Of a DNA stretch of 64,000 nt, positions 16,774 to 24,693 are shown in pieces. Source of the DNA: Campylobacter concisus UNSWCS (lineage in GTDB: Bacteria > Campylobacterota > Campylobacteria > Campylobacterales > Campylobacteraceae); the NCBI RefSeq assembly GCF_000466685.1, contig NZ_ANNG01000009.1:1-64000 (forward strand). Reading direction: 5' to 3'. A program made the translations under genes and the position numbers. The notes under the pieces are model-generated. The model worked only from the letters and a program-made list of their open reading frames with translations, was not told where the DNA came from and made no database searches. The first letter of the stretch is position 1; each line of letters starts with the position of its first letter.

Positions 16774-17863
16774 TTTTTCTCCTTTTAAATTTTCTAAACC
16801 ACAGATAAAGCCCTGATATACTCAAAACTAACGGCGAGATGCCCACTATAAACCAGATAAATTTTGTACTTTGGTTGTAGTTTCCAAAGTGCGATCTTCT
16901 AAAGGCCGAGAGGATTTTCTCGCTTAAATTTGCATTTTTTATGTCTAGGACGCTAACTAGCTTGCCGCTATCTTTGTCATAAGTGATCACGCTTGAGTAT
17001 TCGTTATGCAAAAAGCTTTGCCACATCACGTGGCCAAAGATGCGGATGTTTGCCCCTTGCATGAAAGGCAGCGAGATGAAGTGTGGCTCAAAACCTTTTA
17101 TATCCTTTTTCGAGCTAGCGACCAGCTCATCAAGGGATAAACTTTTGTTGTAAATTTTTGCGTCTATTACGAAGTCATTTTTAAACTCTGGCGTGCGTGC
17201 CATCTGAAATTCCCACCAAGCGCCGCTTATGCAAATGAGCAGTAAAACTGGCGTGCAAAAAATTCCTATTATCTTGTGGATGTCGTTCATGAAAACATTT
17301 AGCCCATTTACGCGCAGTCTAAGCAGAGTTAGCCAAAATTTGCGGTAGATCACAAAGCCGCTAATGCAGATAAAAAATGTAAAAATAGCTGTTAGAAAAA
17401 GGATAATATTGCCACTTTTTTCAAGAAGAAGCTCCTCATGGATATGCGCTAAAACCCCGAAAAATCCCTCATCGTGTGCCAGTGGCTCGCTCTTTATCTT
17501 GCCACTAAAAGCGTCAAAATAGATAAATTTCCACTCTTTTTTGCTATCGTTATGCTCGATTAGCCAAATTTTGTCGCATTTTTTAGGGTTTGCATCGATG
17601 TTTATGCCAACCATCTCGTAGCCGCTAAGCTCGCTTGCGACGATACCTCTTAGCTCATCAAAGCTGATCCTTTTGCTCAAATTTTCTTTGTTTAAATTTA
17701 CATTTACGATATTTGGGATAAAAAGGCTGTTTAGCTCGTCTTTATAAACGAGGATCGCACCGCTAAAGCAAACTACGACAAGCGGGATAAAAAAGAGAAG
17801 CGACAAATATGCATGCACCTTGTAAAAAAGCTTTAAATTTAAAAATTTCACCCCTTTTGCCAC
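16754..17863 (-). CDS. PepSY-associated TM helix protein
   Basis: The 369-residue inner-membrane protein has four clear membrane segments (about residues 13-36, 148-170, 195-213 and 336-355). A PepSY-type periplasmic domain (IVASELSGYEMVGINIDANP) lies after the first helix. Typical landmarks are LNLKLFYKVHAYLS, VLAHIHEELL, FMNDIHKIIG and the final GLYLWFRKFKRR. Such proteins accompany siderophore receptors, where some reduce ferric siderophores (FpvG-like, cytochrome-like His pairs). It is the first gene of the operon and overlaps the receptor start. The start codon is uncertain: GTG at 17863 or GTG at 17851. Confidence 0.87.
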   Translation of the reverse strand: MAKGVKFLNLKLFYKVHAYLSLLFFIPLVVVCFSGAILVYKDELNSLFIPNIVNVNLNKENLSKRISFDELRGIVASELSGYEMVGINIDANPKKCDKIWLIEHNDSKKEWKFIYFDAFSGKIKSEPLAHDEGFFGVLAHIHEELLLEKSGNIILFLTAIFTFFICISGFVIYRKFWLTLLRLRVNGLNVFMNDIHKIIGIFCTPVLLLICISGAWWEFQMARTPEFKNDFVIDAKIYNKSLSLDELVASSKKDIKGFEPHFISLPFMQGANIRIFGHVMWQSFLHNEYSSVITYDKDSGKLVSVLDIKNANLSEKILSAFRRSHFGNYNQSTKFIWFIVGISPLVLSISGLYLWFRKFKRRKNEKNFI

Positions 17864-17926
17864 CTTTTTAAAAATTAGTTTTGATAACAGCTCGCAATTT
17901 TATAAGATTTTTGCTTTTATAATTTT

Positions 17927-17949
17927 TAAAACCATTATCAAAATATAAT
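17927..17949 (-). promoter_or_regulatory. Possible Fur-type operator upstream of the PepSY-TonB operon
   Basis: On the minus strand TTTTGATAATGGTTTTAAAA contains one intact GATAAT half-site and A/T-rich flanks, and a further TGATAAC-like half-site lies nearby at 17882. The location, about 65 bases before the PepSY gene, suits an operator. Only half of the consensus is good, so this is a guess supported by gene function. Confidence 0.35.
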
Positions 17950-18354
17950 TTTAAAAAGAAAGTGACGTTTGTGAAATTTGAGTTTGCAAAGGTAAAAAAT
18001 TTGATTTAAAAAAAGAGAGACAACTCCTCTTTGTGTAAGCGGAAAAGCCAGAAAAGGGGGAAGCAAAGTCTTAACCGCTACAAAAAGGAGGGCCCGTTTA
18101 GGACGATGAAATGTTATTATTTAAATATAAATTTTAATGAAATTTTTAGTTAATAAAAAAGAAATTATGCGTAATACTAAAGTCAATCGCGATATTTAGG
18201 CATTTTCTAAAGAAATTTCTCTTTTAAAATGGTAAAAATATATGCTTTGCATGAAAGCAAAATCACATTTGAAATTTCATTTTTATTACTATTAAACGTG
18301 ATTTGTAATGTTTAATTTAGCGACGTAAAAAGGTATCTCGCTAAATGCGCTTAA
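17950..18354. other. Gene-free region with degenerate G-rich segments
   Basis: No coding frame is convincing here. From about 18015 to 18105 there is a purine-rich stretch with AGAAAAGGGGGAAGCAAAG and CTACAAAAAGGAGGGCCC, which partly resembles the sequence at 19275-19310 (ATTACAAAAAGGAGG). It may be debris of a repeated element. The rest is AT-rich. Confidence 0.5.
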
Positions 18355-18478
18355 AAACTCGGACAAATTTTAAAATTTCATGAACGAGTAATTTCGGCTC
18401 TAAAATTTGAGCTAAGCGATAAGCGAAGCCAAATTTTAGTAGGTAACTCTTGTGAGTGAATGGGGTTTTAAAATTTGT
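18355..18478 (+). repeat. Self-complementary dispersed repeat, copy B
   Basis: This is the second copy of the unit at 10762. It shares ACAAATTTTAAAATTTCATG, the core CGAGTAATTTCGGCTCTAAA and GAAGCCAAATTTTAGTAG. Its right end is slightly degenerate (TGGGGTTTTAAAATTTG instead of TGAAATTTTAAAATTTG). It faces the same way as copy C, about 190 bases away. Confidence 0.85.
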
Positions 18479-18669
18479 AAAAATATAAAAATTTATTTGC
18501 GATACTTTTATTCAAAAGGGAGACAAGGGGACTCGAGTTACGGTCTGCTTGCAGTTGCGAGCCTGCGAAGCAAAGAAGCTCCCTTCCCCCTTAACAATCC
18601 CCTAAACCCGACGACGTTAGAAGTCGCATGCTTCAGTGCTTCGAACTGCATACGTCATTTATACCAGAC
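18479..18669. other. GC-richer structured module between repeat copies B and C
   Basis: This segment differs from the surrounding AT-rich DNA. It can form nested hairpins: GGGAG (18518) with CTCCC (18579), TGCTTGCAG with CTGCGAAGCA inside it, and ATG-CAGT with ACTG-CAT near 18630-18650. An open frame of 78 codons crosses it but starts inside repeat B and ends inside repeat C, so I do not call it a gene. It may be an inserted non-coding element or the interior of a composite one. Confidence 0.55.
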
Positions 18670-18793
18670 AAACTCGCGCAAATTTTAAAATTTCATGAAC
18701 GAGTAATTTCGGCTCTAAAATTTGAGCTAAGCTGCAAGCGAAGCCAAATTTTAGTAGTCAATTCTTGCGAGTGAATGAAAGTTTAAAATTTGC
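18670..18793 (+). repeat. Self-complementary dispersed repeat, copy C
   Basis: This third copy is closest to copy A: GCGCAAATTTTAAAATTTCA at the left, the same core, CAAGCGAAGCCAAATTTTAG, then ATGAAAGTTTAAAATTTGC at the right. It ends about 40 bases before the stop codon of the Sel1 gene, so it may also act as that gene's 3' structure. Confidence 0.85.
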
Positions 18794-18831
18794 AAATTTG
18801 CTTCGTCATACATATAAATTTAAGATAAATT

Positions 18832-19239
18832 TTAATTCTTAGGCACAAGCTCTAAGACGTTGCAGGCTCGTTTGCTGCCCATTTTGCAAGCTTTATCAAG
18901 GGCATTTGCAGATAGATCAAAGCTCTGCTCTACGCCGTTTCCTTGCAGATATTTTGTAGCAAGCTCGTAGCAAGCTTCGCTGCTGCCATTTTCGCAAAGC
19001 GACTTAAATATCTCATAAGATCTAACCATATCTCTCTCCACGCCAAGACCTCGCCCTAGCATGTCAGCATATAAAAAGCAAGAGGTTTTGTCTTTGTTCT
19101 CGCACTCGCTTGAAAGCTTTTTAGTAAAGCTCCCGCAAGCTTTTGCGTCACTTTTGTTGATGCAGTTTTGCATATTTTCATCCCAGTTTGCACTTAGAGA
19201 TAAAACGGCAAAGGCTAAAAATAAAATGGATTTTTTCAT
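18832..19239 (-). CDS. Secreted Sel1-like repeat protein (Hcp-type)
   Basis: From the ATG at 19239 (AAGGAAATTT upstream) the protein has 135 residues, with a signal peptide MKKSILFLAFAVLSLSA. Two to three Sel1-like repeats follow, visible as CFLYADMLGRGLGVERD and CYELATKYLQGNGVEQS, each with paired Cys typical of Helicobacter/Campylobacter cysteine-rich Hcp proteins. These are periplasmic or secreted and of uncertain role. The frame extends to 19314, but that stretch (KKPPFCNDPLSPKGG) is a translated G/C-rich hairpin and not a plausible N-terminus. Confidence 0.8.
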   Translation of the reverse strand: MKKSILFLAFAVLSLSANWDENMQNCINKSDAKACGSFTKKLSSECENKDKTSCFLYADMLGRGLGVERDMVRSYEIFKSLCENGSSEACYELATKYLQGNGVEQSFDLSANALDKACKMGSKRACNVLELVPKN

Positions 19240-19260
19240 AAATTTCCTTGAGAGAGATAA

Positions 19261-19283
19261 ACCCCCTTTGGGGGAAAGGGGGT
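19261..19283 (-). other. G/C hairpin in the leader of the Sel1 gene
   Basis: A 9-bp stem ACCCCCTTT/AAAGGGGGT with a five-base loop lies 22 bases upstream of the Sel1 start codon. It could terminate nos transcription (nosY ends at 19373) or control the Sel1 gene. Its U-tract is weak. Confidence 0.5.
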
Positions 19284-19372
19284 CATTACAAAAAGGAGGT
19301 TTCTTGTTGGACAATTGGAATAATACAAGCCTCGTCTAAATTTAAAGCCAACTCTTATTTAACAAAAAACAA

Positions 19373-20200
19373 TCAAACAAGATCTCTCTTGCTAAAGCCC
19401 AAATAGCCACAAACTAGCAAGATCGCACCAAGCAATAAAGGATAGATGATCGCATAAGCTACGAAGGTCGCTTTTGAAAATGTGCCTAAGATAAAGTAAG
19501 ACGCAGTGCCGATGACTGCTAAATTTGGATCAAAAAGGCTAAGCGCTGCTATCCTAAAAAGCTCGATCGGATTTAGCATAGCGATGGTGTAGATGACGTA
19601 CTCATCGACAGAGCTTCGCATAAGCAGTCCAATGAGTGCTAGGTCGATAAAAGCTAGCATGATAAGCCAGAGCAAAAACGCCACGCCCTGCCCTGTTTCT
19701 TGGTTTTTGATAAGGCTTGAGATAAAAAAGCCAAGCGATAAAAAGACGATACTTAGGCTAAAAAGTAGGCCAAAGTAAAGCACCAGCACGCTCCAAGGTA
19801 TCGACACGCCCTTTATAAAGCCAACCACCACGCAAAGCAAAAGCGAAAACAAAAGCGGCACAAAAACGACAAATGTCCGCCCAAGCGCCTTGCCAAAGTA
19901 GTACTCTTTAAGGCTTAGCGGGAAGCTTAGCACGTACTCAAGCAGGTTTGTGTCCCTGTCTTGATTTATACTTCTTACAGTTGAGATGAGGATAAATATC
20001 GGCACGATGATGACGCAAATTTGTATAAACAAAAGTAGCGCCCTTGTTAGTCCAGAAAAGCCAAGCACGCGCGAGTCGGTCACTCCACTAAATAAAAATC
20101 CTATCATCAAAGCAGAAAAAAGAAGCGCATATATCGCAAACCACCTCGAGCGAAACGACTCTTTGACGTCTAGTTTTGCTATTAAAAAAAGGTTATTCAC
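19373..20200 (-). CDS. nosY: NosY: ABC permease for NosZ maturation
   Basis: The 275-residue integral membrane protein has six hydrophobic segments (from about residue 17 to the C-terminus). It carries the ABC-2 permease features of NosY: RSRWFAIYALLFSA near the N-terminus, SINQDRDTNLLEYVLSFPLS (about 90) and GKALGRTF. With NosF and NosD it forms the complex that delivers sulfur or copper for the CuZ centre of nitrous oxide reductase. It overlaps the nosF stop by 8 bases. It is the last gene of the cluster here; no nosL follows. Confidence 0.92.
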   Translation of the reverse strand: MNNLFLIAKLDVKESFRSRWFAIYALLFSALMIGFLFSGVTDSRVLGFSGLTRALLLFIQICVIIVPIFILISTVRSINQDRDTNLLEYVLSFPLSLKEYYFGKALGRTFVVFVPLLFSLLLCVVVGFIKGVSIPWSVLVLYFGLLFSLSIVFLSLGFFISSLIKNQETGQGVAFLLWLIMLAFIDLALIGLLMRSSVDEYVIYTIAMLNPIELFRIAALSLFDPNLAVIGTASYFILGTFSKATFVAYAIIYPLLLGAILLVCGYLGFSKRDLV

Positions 20201-20846
20201 TCTTGCTCCTTAAATTTTCTTCTTTGATGATCTTGCCAAGGTCCATATAGACGCATCTATCAAGCAAATGAGCGATCTCATCTATGCGGTGTGAGATGAA
20301 AACTAGTGTCTTTTTTTGCGTGAAATTATCTAGCAAATTTTTAAAAGACTCCCTTGCTTTTACATCTAAATTTGCCGTTGGTTCGTCAAACATCAAGATT
20401 TCACTATCTTTGGCAAATGCGATGGCTATTAGCATCTTTTGCTTCATGCCGCCAGAGAGTTTGTAAAAGGACTTGTTTAAATTTGCATGCAGGTCAAGCT
20501 CCAAAAGCTTGCTAAATTTCTCAATATCTTCAAATTTTACATTTGAGCTTTTGCAGACAAACTCGCAAAGCTCACGTAGGCTAAATTTAAGCGGTGGCGG
20601 GGTTTGTGGCACAAATGAGATAAACTTTAGCGCCTCTTTTCTATCTTTTAGGGTATTTACGCCATTTATCGCGACGCTTCCGCTATTTGGCACAAACTCG
20701 CCCAAGATGATACGCATGAGCGAGCTTTTACCAGCTCCATTTTGCCCAAGTATCGCTATCTTTTCGCCAGCTTTTACATTTAGACTGACGTTATCAAGTA
20801 TCTTTTGCGAGCCAAAAATTTTCGTTACTTCTTTTATATCTATCAA
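20193..20846 (-). CDS. nosF: NosF: ABC ATPase for NosZ maturation
   Basis: The 217-residue cytoplasmic ATPase has Walker A GQNGAGKSS (about residue 35), the signature YKLSGGMKQKM (about 126), Walker B EILMFDEPTANLD (about 150) and the H-loop FISHRIDEI. It energises NosY and NosD during assembly of the copper-sulfur cluster. At 217 residues it is shorter than the roughly 300 of denitrifier NosF, as is usual in epsilonproteobacteria. The preceding nosH gene ends 9 bases upstream. Confidence 0.92.
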   Translation of the reverse strand: MIDIKEVTKIFGSQKILDNVSLNVKAGEKIAILGQNGAGKSSLMRIILGEFVPNSGSVAINGVNTLKDRKEALKFISFVPQTPPPLKFSLRELCEFVCKSSNVKFEDIEKFSKLLELDLHANLNKSFYKLSGGMKQKMLIAIAFAKDSEILMFDEPTANLDVKARESFKNLLDNFTQKKTLVFISHRIDEIAHLLDRCVYMDLGKIIKEENLRSKSE

Positions 20847-20855
20847 AAAATTTCC

Positions 20856-21755
20856 TTATATGAGTTTCTTAAAGCCGTTGTCAAATTTAAGCGCATCTTG
20901 GTGGCAAACGTCGATACACCTGCCACAAAGCGTGCAGTCAGCCCCAGCTATCCTAAAGAGCTTTTTACTATCATCAGTTTTTGCGCCCTTTTTTGTCATA
21001 AAAAGCACGTGTGGCACTAGGCAAACATCAGTGCAAACCAAGCAGTGGTCGCACTTTTCTTTATCCCAGCTGACCTTTATCGCATTTGGCTTAGCCAGTA
21101 GCGAATAGGTCGCTCCAACAGGGCAAACATATCTGCACCAAGCCCTGCGTGAGAAGAAAATCTCAACCACAAGCATAGCCACAACTAGCCATATAGCGTG
21201 AAAGTAGCCATAGATGATAAATCTTGAAAATATCCCAACGACGTTAAAAATTTCAAAGACAAGACTTGAGCTAGCAAAGCTAAGAGCCAAAAACAAAATG
21301 GTAAAGGCGTATCGCCACTTTGTGTCAAAAACTCGTGGTTTTACTATCTTTTTGGCGCGTAAATTTTCGTGAATTTTCTCAGCTATCTCGCTTATAAGTG
21401 AGTACGGGCAAACCCACGAGCAAAAGCCCCTGCCACCAAAAATGATGTAAAAGGCTAGGATACTAAGCGAGCCAATTAGTAAATTTACATGAATTTCATG
21501 CGTTGCTAAAAAGACTTGCAAGCTCATAAATGCATCTGCTAGGTGAAAGCCAAGTATCCTTGAGGCGCTGATGTCGCCCTCTAAAATTTGCACATCGACC
21601 CTGTAAGAGAGCACAAATAAAAGATGAACTAATACAATGGTAAAAATGCGCCAAAAACGTATGCTCGGGCGCTTTTTGCCATCTTTTGTAGTCGTTATTA
21701 GCGTGCTTAGAAAGCTTACATTTCTAATGGTCGCACGAACGTTATATTTATCCAT
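20856..21755 (-). CDS. nosH: NosH: NapH-like polyferredoxin membrane protein
   Basis: The 299-residue protein has four membrane helices and two cytoplasmic CX3CP motifs (CSWVCP, CRYVCPVG). Two C-terminal [4Fe-4S] motifs follow (CDHCLVCTDVCLVP and CTLCGRCIDVCHQ). It is homologous to NapH and is proposed to oxidise menaquinol and pass electrons through NosG towards the NosC cytochromes and NosZ. This replaces the NosR route of denitrifying proteobacteria. It starts 2 bases after nosC2 ends. Confidence 0.92.
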   Translation of the reverse strand: MDKYNVRATIRNVSFLSTLITTTKDGKKRPSIRFWRIFTIVLVHLLFVLSYRVDVQILEGDISASRILGFHLADAFMSLQVFLATHEIHVNLLIGSLSILAFYIIFGGRGFCSWVCPYSLISEIAEKIHENLRAKKIVKPRVFDTKWRYAFTILFLALSFASSSLVFEIFNVVGIFSRFIIYGYFHAIWLVVAMLVVEIFFSRRAWCRYVCPVGATYSLLAKPNAIKVSWDKEKCDHCLVCTDVCLVPHVLFMTKKGAKTDDSKKLFRIAGADCTLCGRCIDVCHQDALKFDNGFKKLI

Positions 21756-21757
21756 TT

Positions 21758-22222
21758 TTACTTTTTAAATTTAGAAATTTCATCAGCAAGGCTGTTTAGA
21801 TCGCTGTCACTAACGTTTGTTAGCAGTCCCTTCATAAGCGTGTTTTGCACCTTGCCAGCCTTATAATCAGCCAGTTTTTTAAGAAGCTCGTCCTTGCTTA
21901 GATGAGTGATATCAGGCGCTACGACGCCTTTGCCATTTGCGCCGTGGCACGGGGCGCAAGAGGTTAGATATTGCTTGCTAACGCCTTCATTTTGAGCCTT
22001 AGCTACGCTTAGACTTAGCTCTTTTACCTTTTTTAGCTCATCTTCGCTGGCAAATTCCTCGCTAGACTTTGGCTGCTGATTTGAGATATTTTGCTCCACC
22101 TTTGGCGTGGCGACTTTTGCTACGGATTTCTCCTTTTTAGGCGGAGTTTGGCTTAGCATAAACACCATGATACCGCATATCAGCACCGCTAAAATGATCG
22201 TTATGATTTTTCCGATTTTCAT
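21758..22222 (-). CDS. nosC2: NosC2: membrane-anchored monohaem cytochrome c
   Basis: The 154-residue protein has an N-terminal membrane anchor (residues 5-24) and one haem site CAPCH at residues 89-93, followed by GANGKGVVAPDI and a C-terminal KGLLTNVSDSDLNSLADEI. The axial Met is likely in NTLMKG. It is one of two consecutive small cytochromes of the epsilonproteobacterial nos cluster. It probably shuttles electrons from NosG/H to NosZ. Start and stop codons overlap those of nosC1 and nosH within a few bases, indicating translational coupling. Confidence 0.88.
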   Translation of the reverse strand: MKIGKIITIILAVLICGIMVFMLSQTPPKKEKSVAKVATPKVEQNISNQQPKSSEEFASEDELKKVKELSLSVAKAQNEGVSKQYLTSCAPCHGANGKGVVAPDITHLSKDELLKKLADYKAGKVQNTLMKGLLTNVSDSDLNSLADEISKFKK

Positions 22223-22770
22223 TGTTTGCTCCTAAATTGCGCATTAAAATCGCTTATCTCTTTAGCTAAATTTCTTATCTCACTCTCGTCCATTTTCTTA
22301 ACAAGATCACGCATCAAAACATTTACCTTTTCCTTGCTCTTGTAGGCGTTTATCATCTTGAAAATTTCATCCTCGCTCTTTGTTAAAAGAGATGGTCCGA
22401 TGATGCCATTTGCGTAGTCATCGTGGCAGGCTGAGCACTTTGTGATGAAGTCCTTGCTAAGTCTGCCCTTTATAAGTCTTAAATTTATACTTTGAAGCGG
22501 GCTTTTTACCATGGCAAGCGCTCCGATCTGACGACTTACGTTGTTGTCTTCAAGTCCAAATTTAACGCTTTTTTCGCCGTGCATGTCGTATTTTATAAAT
22601 TCATTTTGCTTATTTGCACTCTCGTTGTTTTCATTTTTTTCGACCTTTATGCTAGCACTTGTCGCTACTTTTGCACCTTGCTCGCTAGCAGCCTTTTGCG
22701 CTTTGTCCTCACTCTTTTCACAGCCGACAAATAGCAATGCAGCAGCTACTAAAGGTATTATTGCTCTCAT
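22219..22770 (-). CDS. nosC1: NosC1: monohaem cytochrome c lipoprotein
   Basis: The 183-residue protein begins with a lipoprotein signal (LLFVGC, lipid Cys at 17). A low-complexity Lys/Asn/Glu linker follows, then one haem site CSACH at residues 112-116. The haem domain ends with NVLMRDLVKKMDESEIRNLA, which is clearly paralogous to the end of NosC2. It probably works in series or in parallel with NosC2. The gene overlaps both neighbours by 4 bases. Confidence 0.88.
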   Translation of the reverse strand: MRAIIPLVAAALLFVGCEKSEDKAQKAASEQGAKVATSASIKVEKNENNESANKQNEFIKYDMHGEKSVKFGLEDNNVSRQIGALAMVKSPLQSINLRLIKGRLSKDFITKCSACHDDYANGIIGPSLLTKSEDEIFKMINAYKSKEKVNVLMRDLVKKMDESEIRNLAKEISDFNAQFRSKQ

Positions 22771-23444
22771 TTTTTCTCCTTGTAAATTTCATCATAGCTC
22801 ATCTTTGGGGCGATATTTATGATCTTTGCTGGGCAGACCTCAGCGCAAACGCCACAACCAACGCAGCCATTTTTTATAAGTGGTAAATTTGCCTCGCTCA
22901 TTGCTATCGCGCTATCGCCAACTGGACAAAGCGTGACGCAAAGATCGCAAATTTGACCGATCTTGCCTTTTATCTTATCTTTTAGCGCCTCTTCTCTGTC
23001 GTTATAGGCTTTGCGATCAAGCAGATCTTTAACGCCAGCTTCGCTTAAATTTTCTCTTTTCACGCTCAAACAGGCTGCCGTGTCACTTAAAACCGCAACG
23101 CCCATTTTGACATCACCAACAACCTTTGTGGCGTGATCGAGCGCACCGCTAGGACAGGCTAGCACGCATGGGAAAAGGTCACACAAGTAGCAGCCTCGCT
23201 CTTTGGCGTCGATGTGAGCTGAGCCACTTGAGTAGCCATCTTCTATGTCAAGTAAATTTATGCTGTGATAAGGGCAGACTTGCACGCACTGACCGCATTT
23301 TACGCAAAGATCATCAAAGTCATCAACAGCACCTGGCGGTCTAAGATAGAGTTTGTCGCCACTACTTTTTGGCAAAAACTTGCCTATGGCGTATCCAGCC
23401 ACAGCTGCGGCTGAGCCTATTATCATAAAATTTCTTCTATCCAC
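22767..23444 (-). CDS. nosG: NosG: NapG-like periplasmic ferredoxin
   Basis: The 225-residue protein has a twin-arginine type N-terminus (MDRRNFMIIGSAAAV) and four ferredoxin motifs: CVKCGQCVQVCP (about 48), CYLCDLFPCVLACP (about 85), CDLCVTLCP (about 165) and CVGCGVCAEVCP (about 194). It is homologous to NapG and is thought to accept electrons from NosH at the membrane and pass them to the cytochromes NosC1/C2. It overlaps nosD by 8 bases. Confidence 0.92.
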   Translation of the reverse strand: MDRRNFMIIGSAAAVAGYAIGKFLPKSSGDKLYLRPPGAVDDFDDLCVKCGQCVQVCPYHSINLLDIEDGYSSGSAHIDAKERGCYLCDLFPCVLACPSGALDHATKVVGDVKMGVAVLSDTAACLSVKRENLSEAGVKDLLDRKAYNDREEALKDKIKGKIGQICDLCVTLCPVGDSAIAMSEANLPLIKNGCVGCGVCAEVCPAKIINIAPKMSYDEIYKEKK

Positions 23445-24693
23445 GTTTCGCCTTTAAAGCGTTGAAATTTGAAACATCAAGCGGTTTTATCCTAGGCGAA
23501 CTATCTTCAAGTAGCTTTATGGGCTCAGAAAATGGAGCGAGTTTAGCTAAGAAATTTAAGACGCTAAAGACGCTAGAACCATAGAAAAACTGCAAATTTG
23601 GATAGTACTGCCAGAGCTGATCGATGTATGAGAGGTGCAAAAATGGCGTGTCGCCGTAGCCATCTTTATCTCTATCAAAGCTCTCATACTCGTCATAATA
23701 GTTCTTGCTCCATCTATTTAGTAGCATCTTTTCGCCTGGGGTGTCGTTTACGACGATGTCCATGTTGCCGATAAAGTCGTTGTTTTCAAAGATGCTTGTG
23801 CCTTGCGTAGCGTGAAAATAGACGCCAACTACGTTGTGTAAAATTTTATTGCCTATAAAATTTATAGTTGATCCCGGCTGAAAGGGCGAGTTATCAAGCA
23901 AGATGCCACGCGCGTTATAGACAAGGGTGTTATTTTCTATCGTAAAGTCAGACACGTCCTTTAGTCCGATGCCGATACCAAAGGCGCCGTCACTATCCAT
24001 AACTAGGTTATTTTTTATATTTGAGCTAGCTGAATACATAAAAAACATACCAACAGCGTTGCCGATAAATTCGTTATTTTCGACTAAATTTTGATTAGCA
24101 TACATAAAATGCAGAGAGTATCTGCTACCAACTGCTTTGTTGCTTAAAAATTTATTGTGACTTGCATACCATGCGACCATGTCACGGCTGTCGCGGATAT
24201 TGTTGTGCTCGATCAAATTTTCATGGCTATACCAAAGTCTCACCGCATCGCCTCTAAAGCCAAGGCTAGCGCCCTTTTTTGAGGTAATGTTGTTTTCAGT
24301 GATCTTTGAGCTACTGCACTCTTTAAAGTCAATCCCAAAAAGCACATCGCTTATGTCGTTTTTAGAAATTTCAACGTTATTTGCCTTGTCACAGCCTATG
24401 CCAGCGTCAAGCTCGCCAAGATCGTTGCCACTGCCACTTATCTTTAAATTTTTAAGTGTCACGTTTGAAGCGATGATCTTTATAACGCTGCCCTTGCCGT
24501 CACCTTTTATGTGGGCATTTTTGCCCTCGCCGATGATAGTAAGAGGCTTAGAAATGATTATATTTCCTTCATAAACGGCATCCCCCAGCTTTATCACATC
24601 GCCAGGGCTAGCGTTGTTTATCGCATCTTGAAGGACGTTTGCAAAGCCAAAAAGTGGCAAAAAAACAAGGGCAAATTTAGAAAATTTACGCAT
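23437..24693 (-). CDS. nosD: NosD: periplasmic copper-sulfur cluster assembly protein
   Basis: The 418-residue protein has a signal peptide (cleaved after GFA, about residue 18). It then forms a right-handed parallel beta-helix with CASH-type repeats (for example LVENNEFIGNAVGMFFMYSA, then NIKNNLV). The conserved C-terminal part includes LNRWSKNYYDEYESFDRDKD and FLHLSYIDQLWQYYPNLQFF. NosD works with the NosFY transporter to assemble the CuZ site of NosZ. Length is close to that of other NosD proteins. It overlaps nosB by 8 bases. Confidence 0.93.
   Translation of the reverse strand: MRKFSKFALVFLPLFGFANVLQDAINNASPGDVIKLGDAVYEGNIIISKPLTIIGEGKNAHIKGDGKGSVIKIIASNVTLKNLKISGSGNDLGELDAGIGCDKANNVEISKNDISDVLFGIDFKECSSSKITENNITSKKGASLGFRGDAVRLWYSHENLIEHNNIRDSRDMVAWYASHNKFLSNKAVGSRYSLHFMYANQNLVENNEFIGNAVGMFFMYSASSNIKNNLVMDSDGAFGIGIGLKDVSDFTIENNTLVYNARGILLDNSPFQPGSTINFIGNKILHNVVGVYFHATQGTSIFENNDFIGNMDIVVNDTPGEKMLLNRWSKNYYDEYESFDRDKDGYGDTPFLHLSYIDQLWQYYPNLQFFYGSSVFSVLNFLAKLAPFSEPIKLLEDSSPRIKPLDVSNFNALKAKRG

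Noticed and set aside
18452-18688. Open frame of 78 codons between repeat copies B and C
   Set aside because: It starts inside copy B and ends inside copy C, has no ribosome site, and its codons follow the hairpin structure of the module, so it is probably non-coding.
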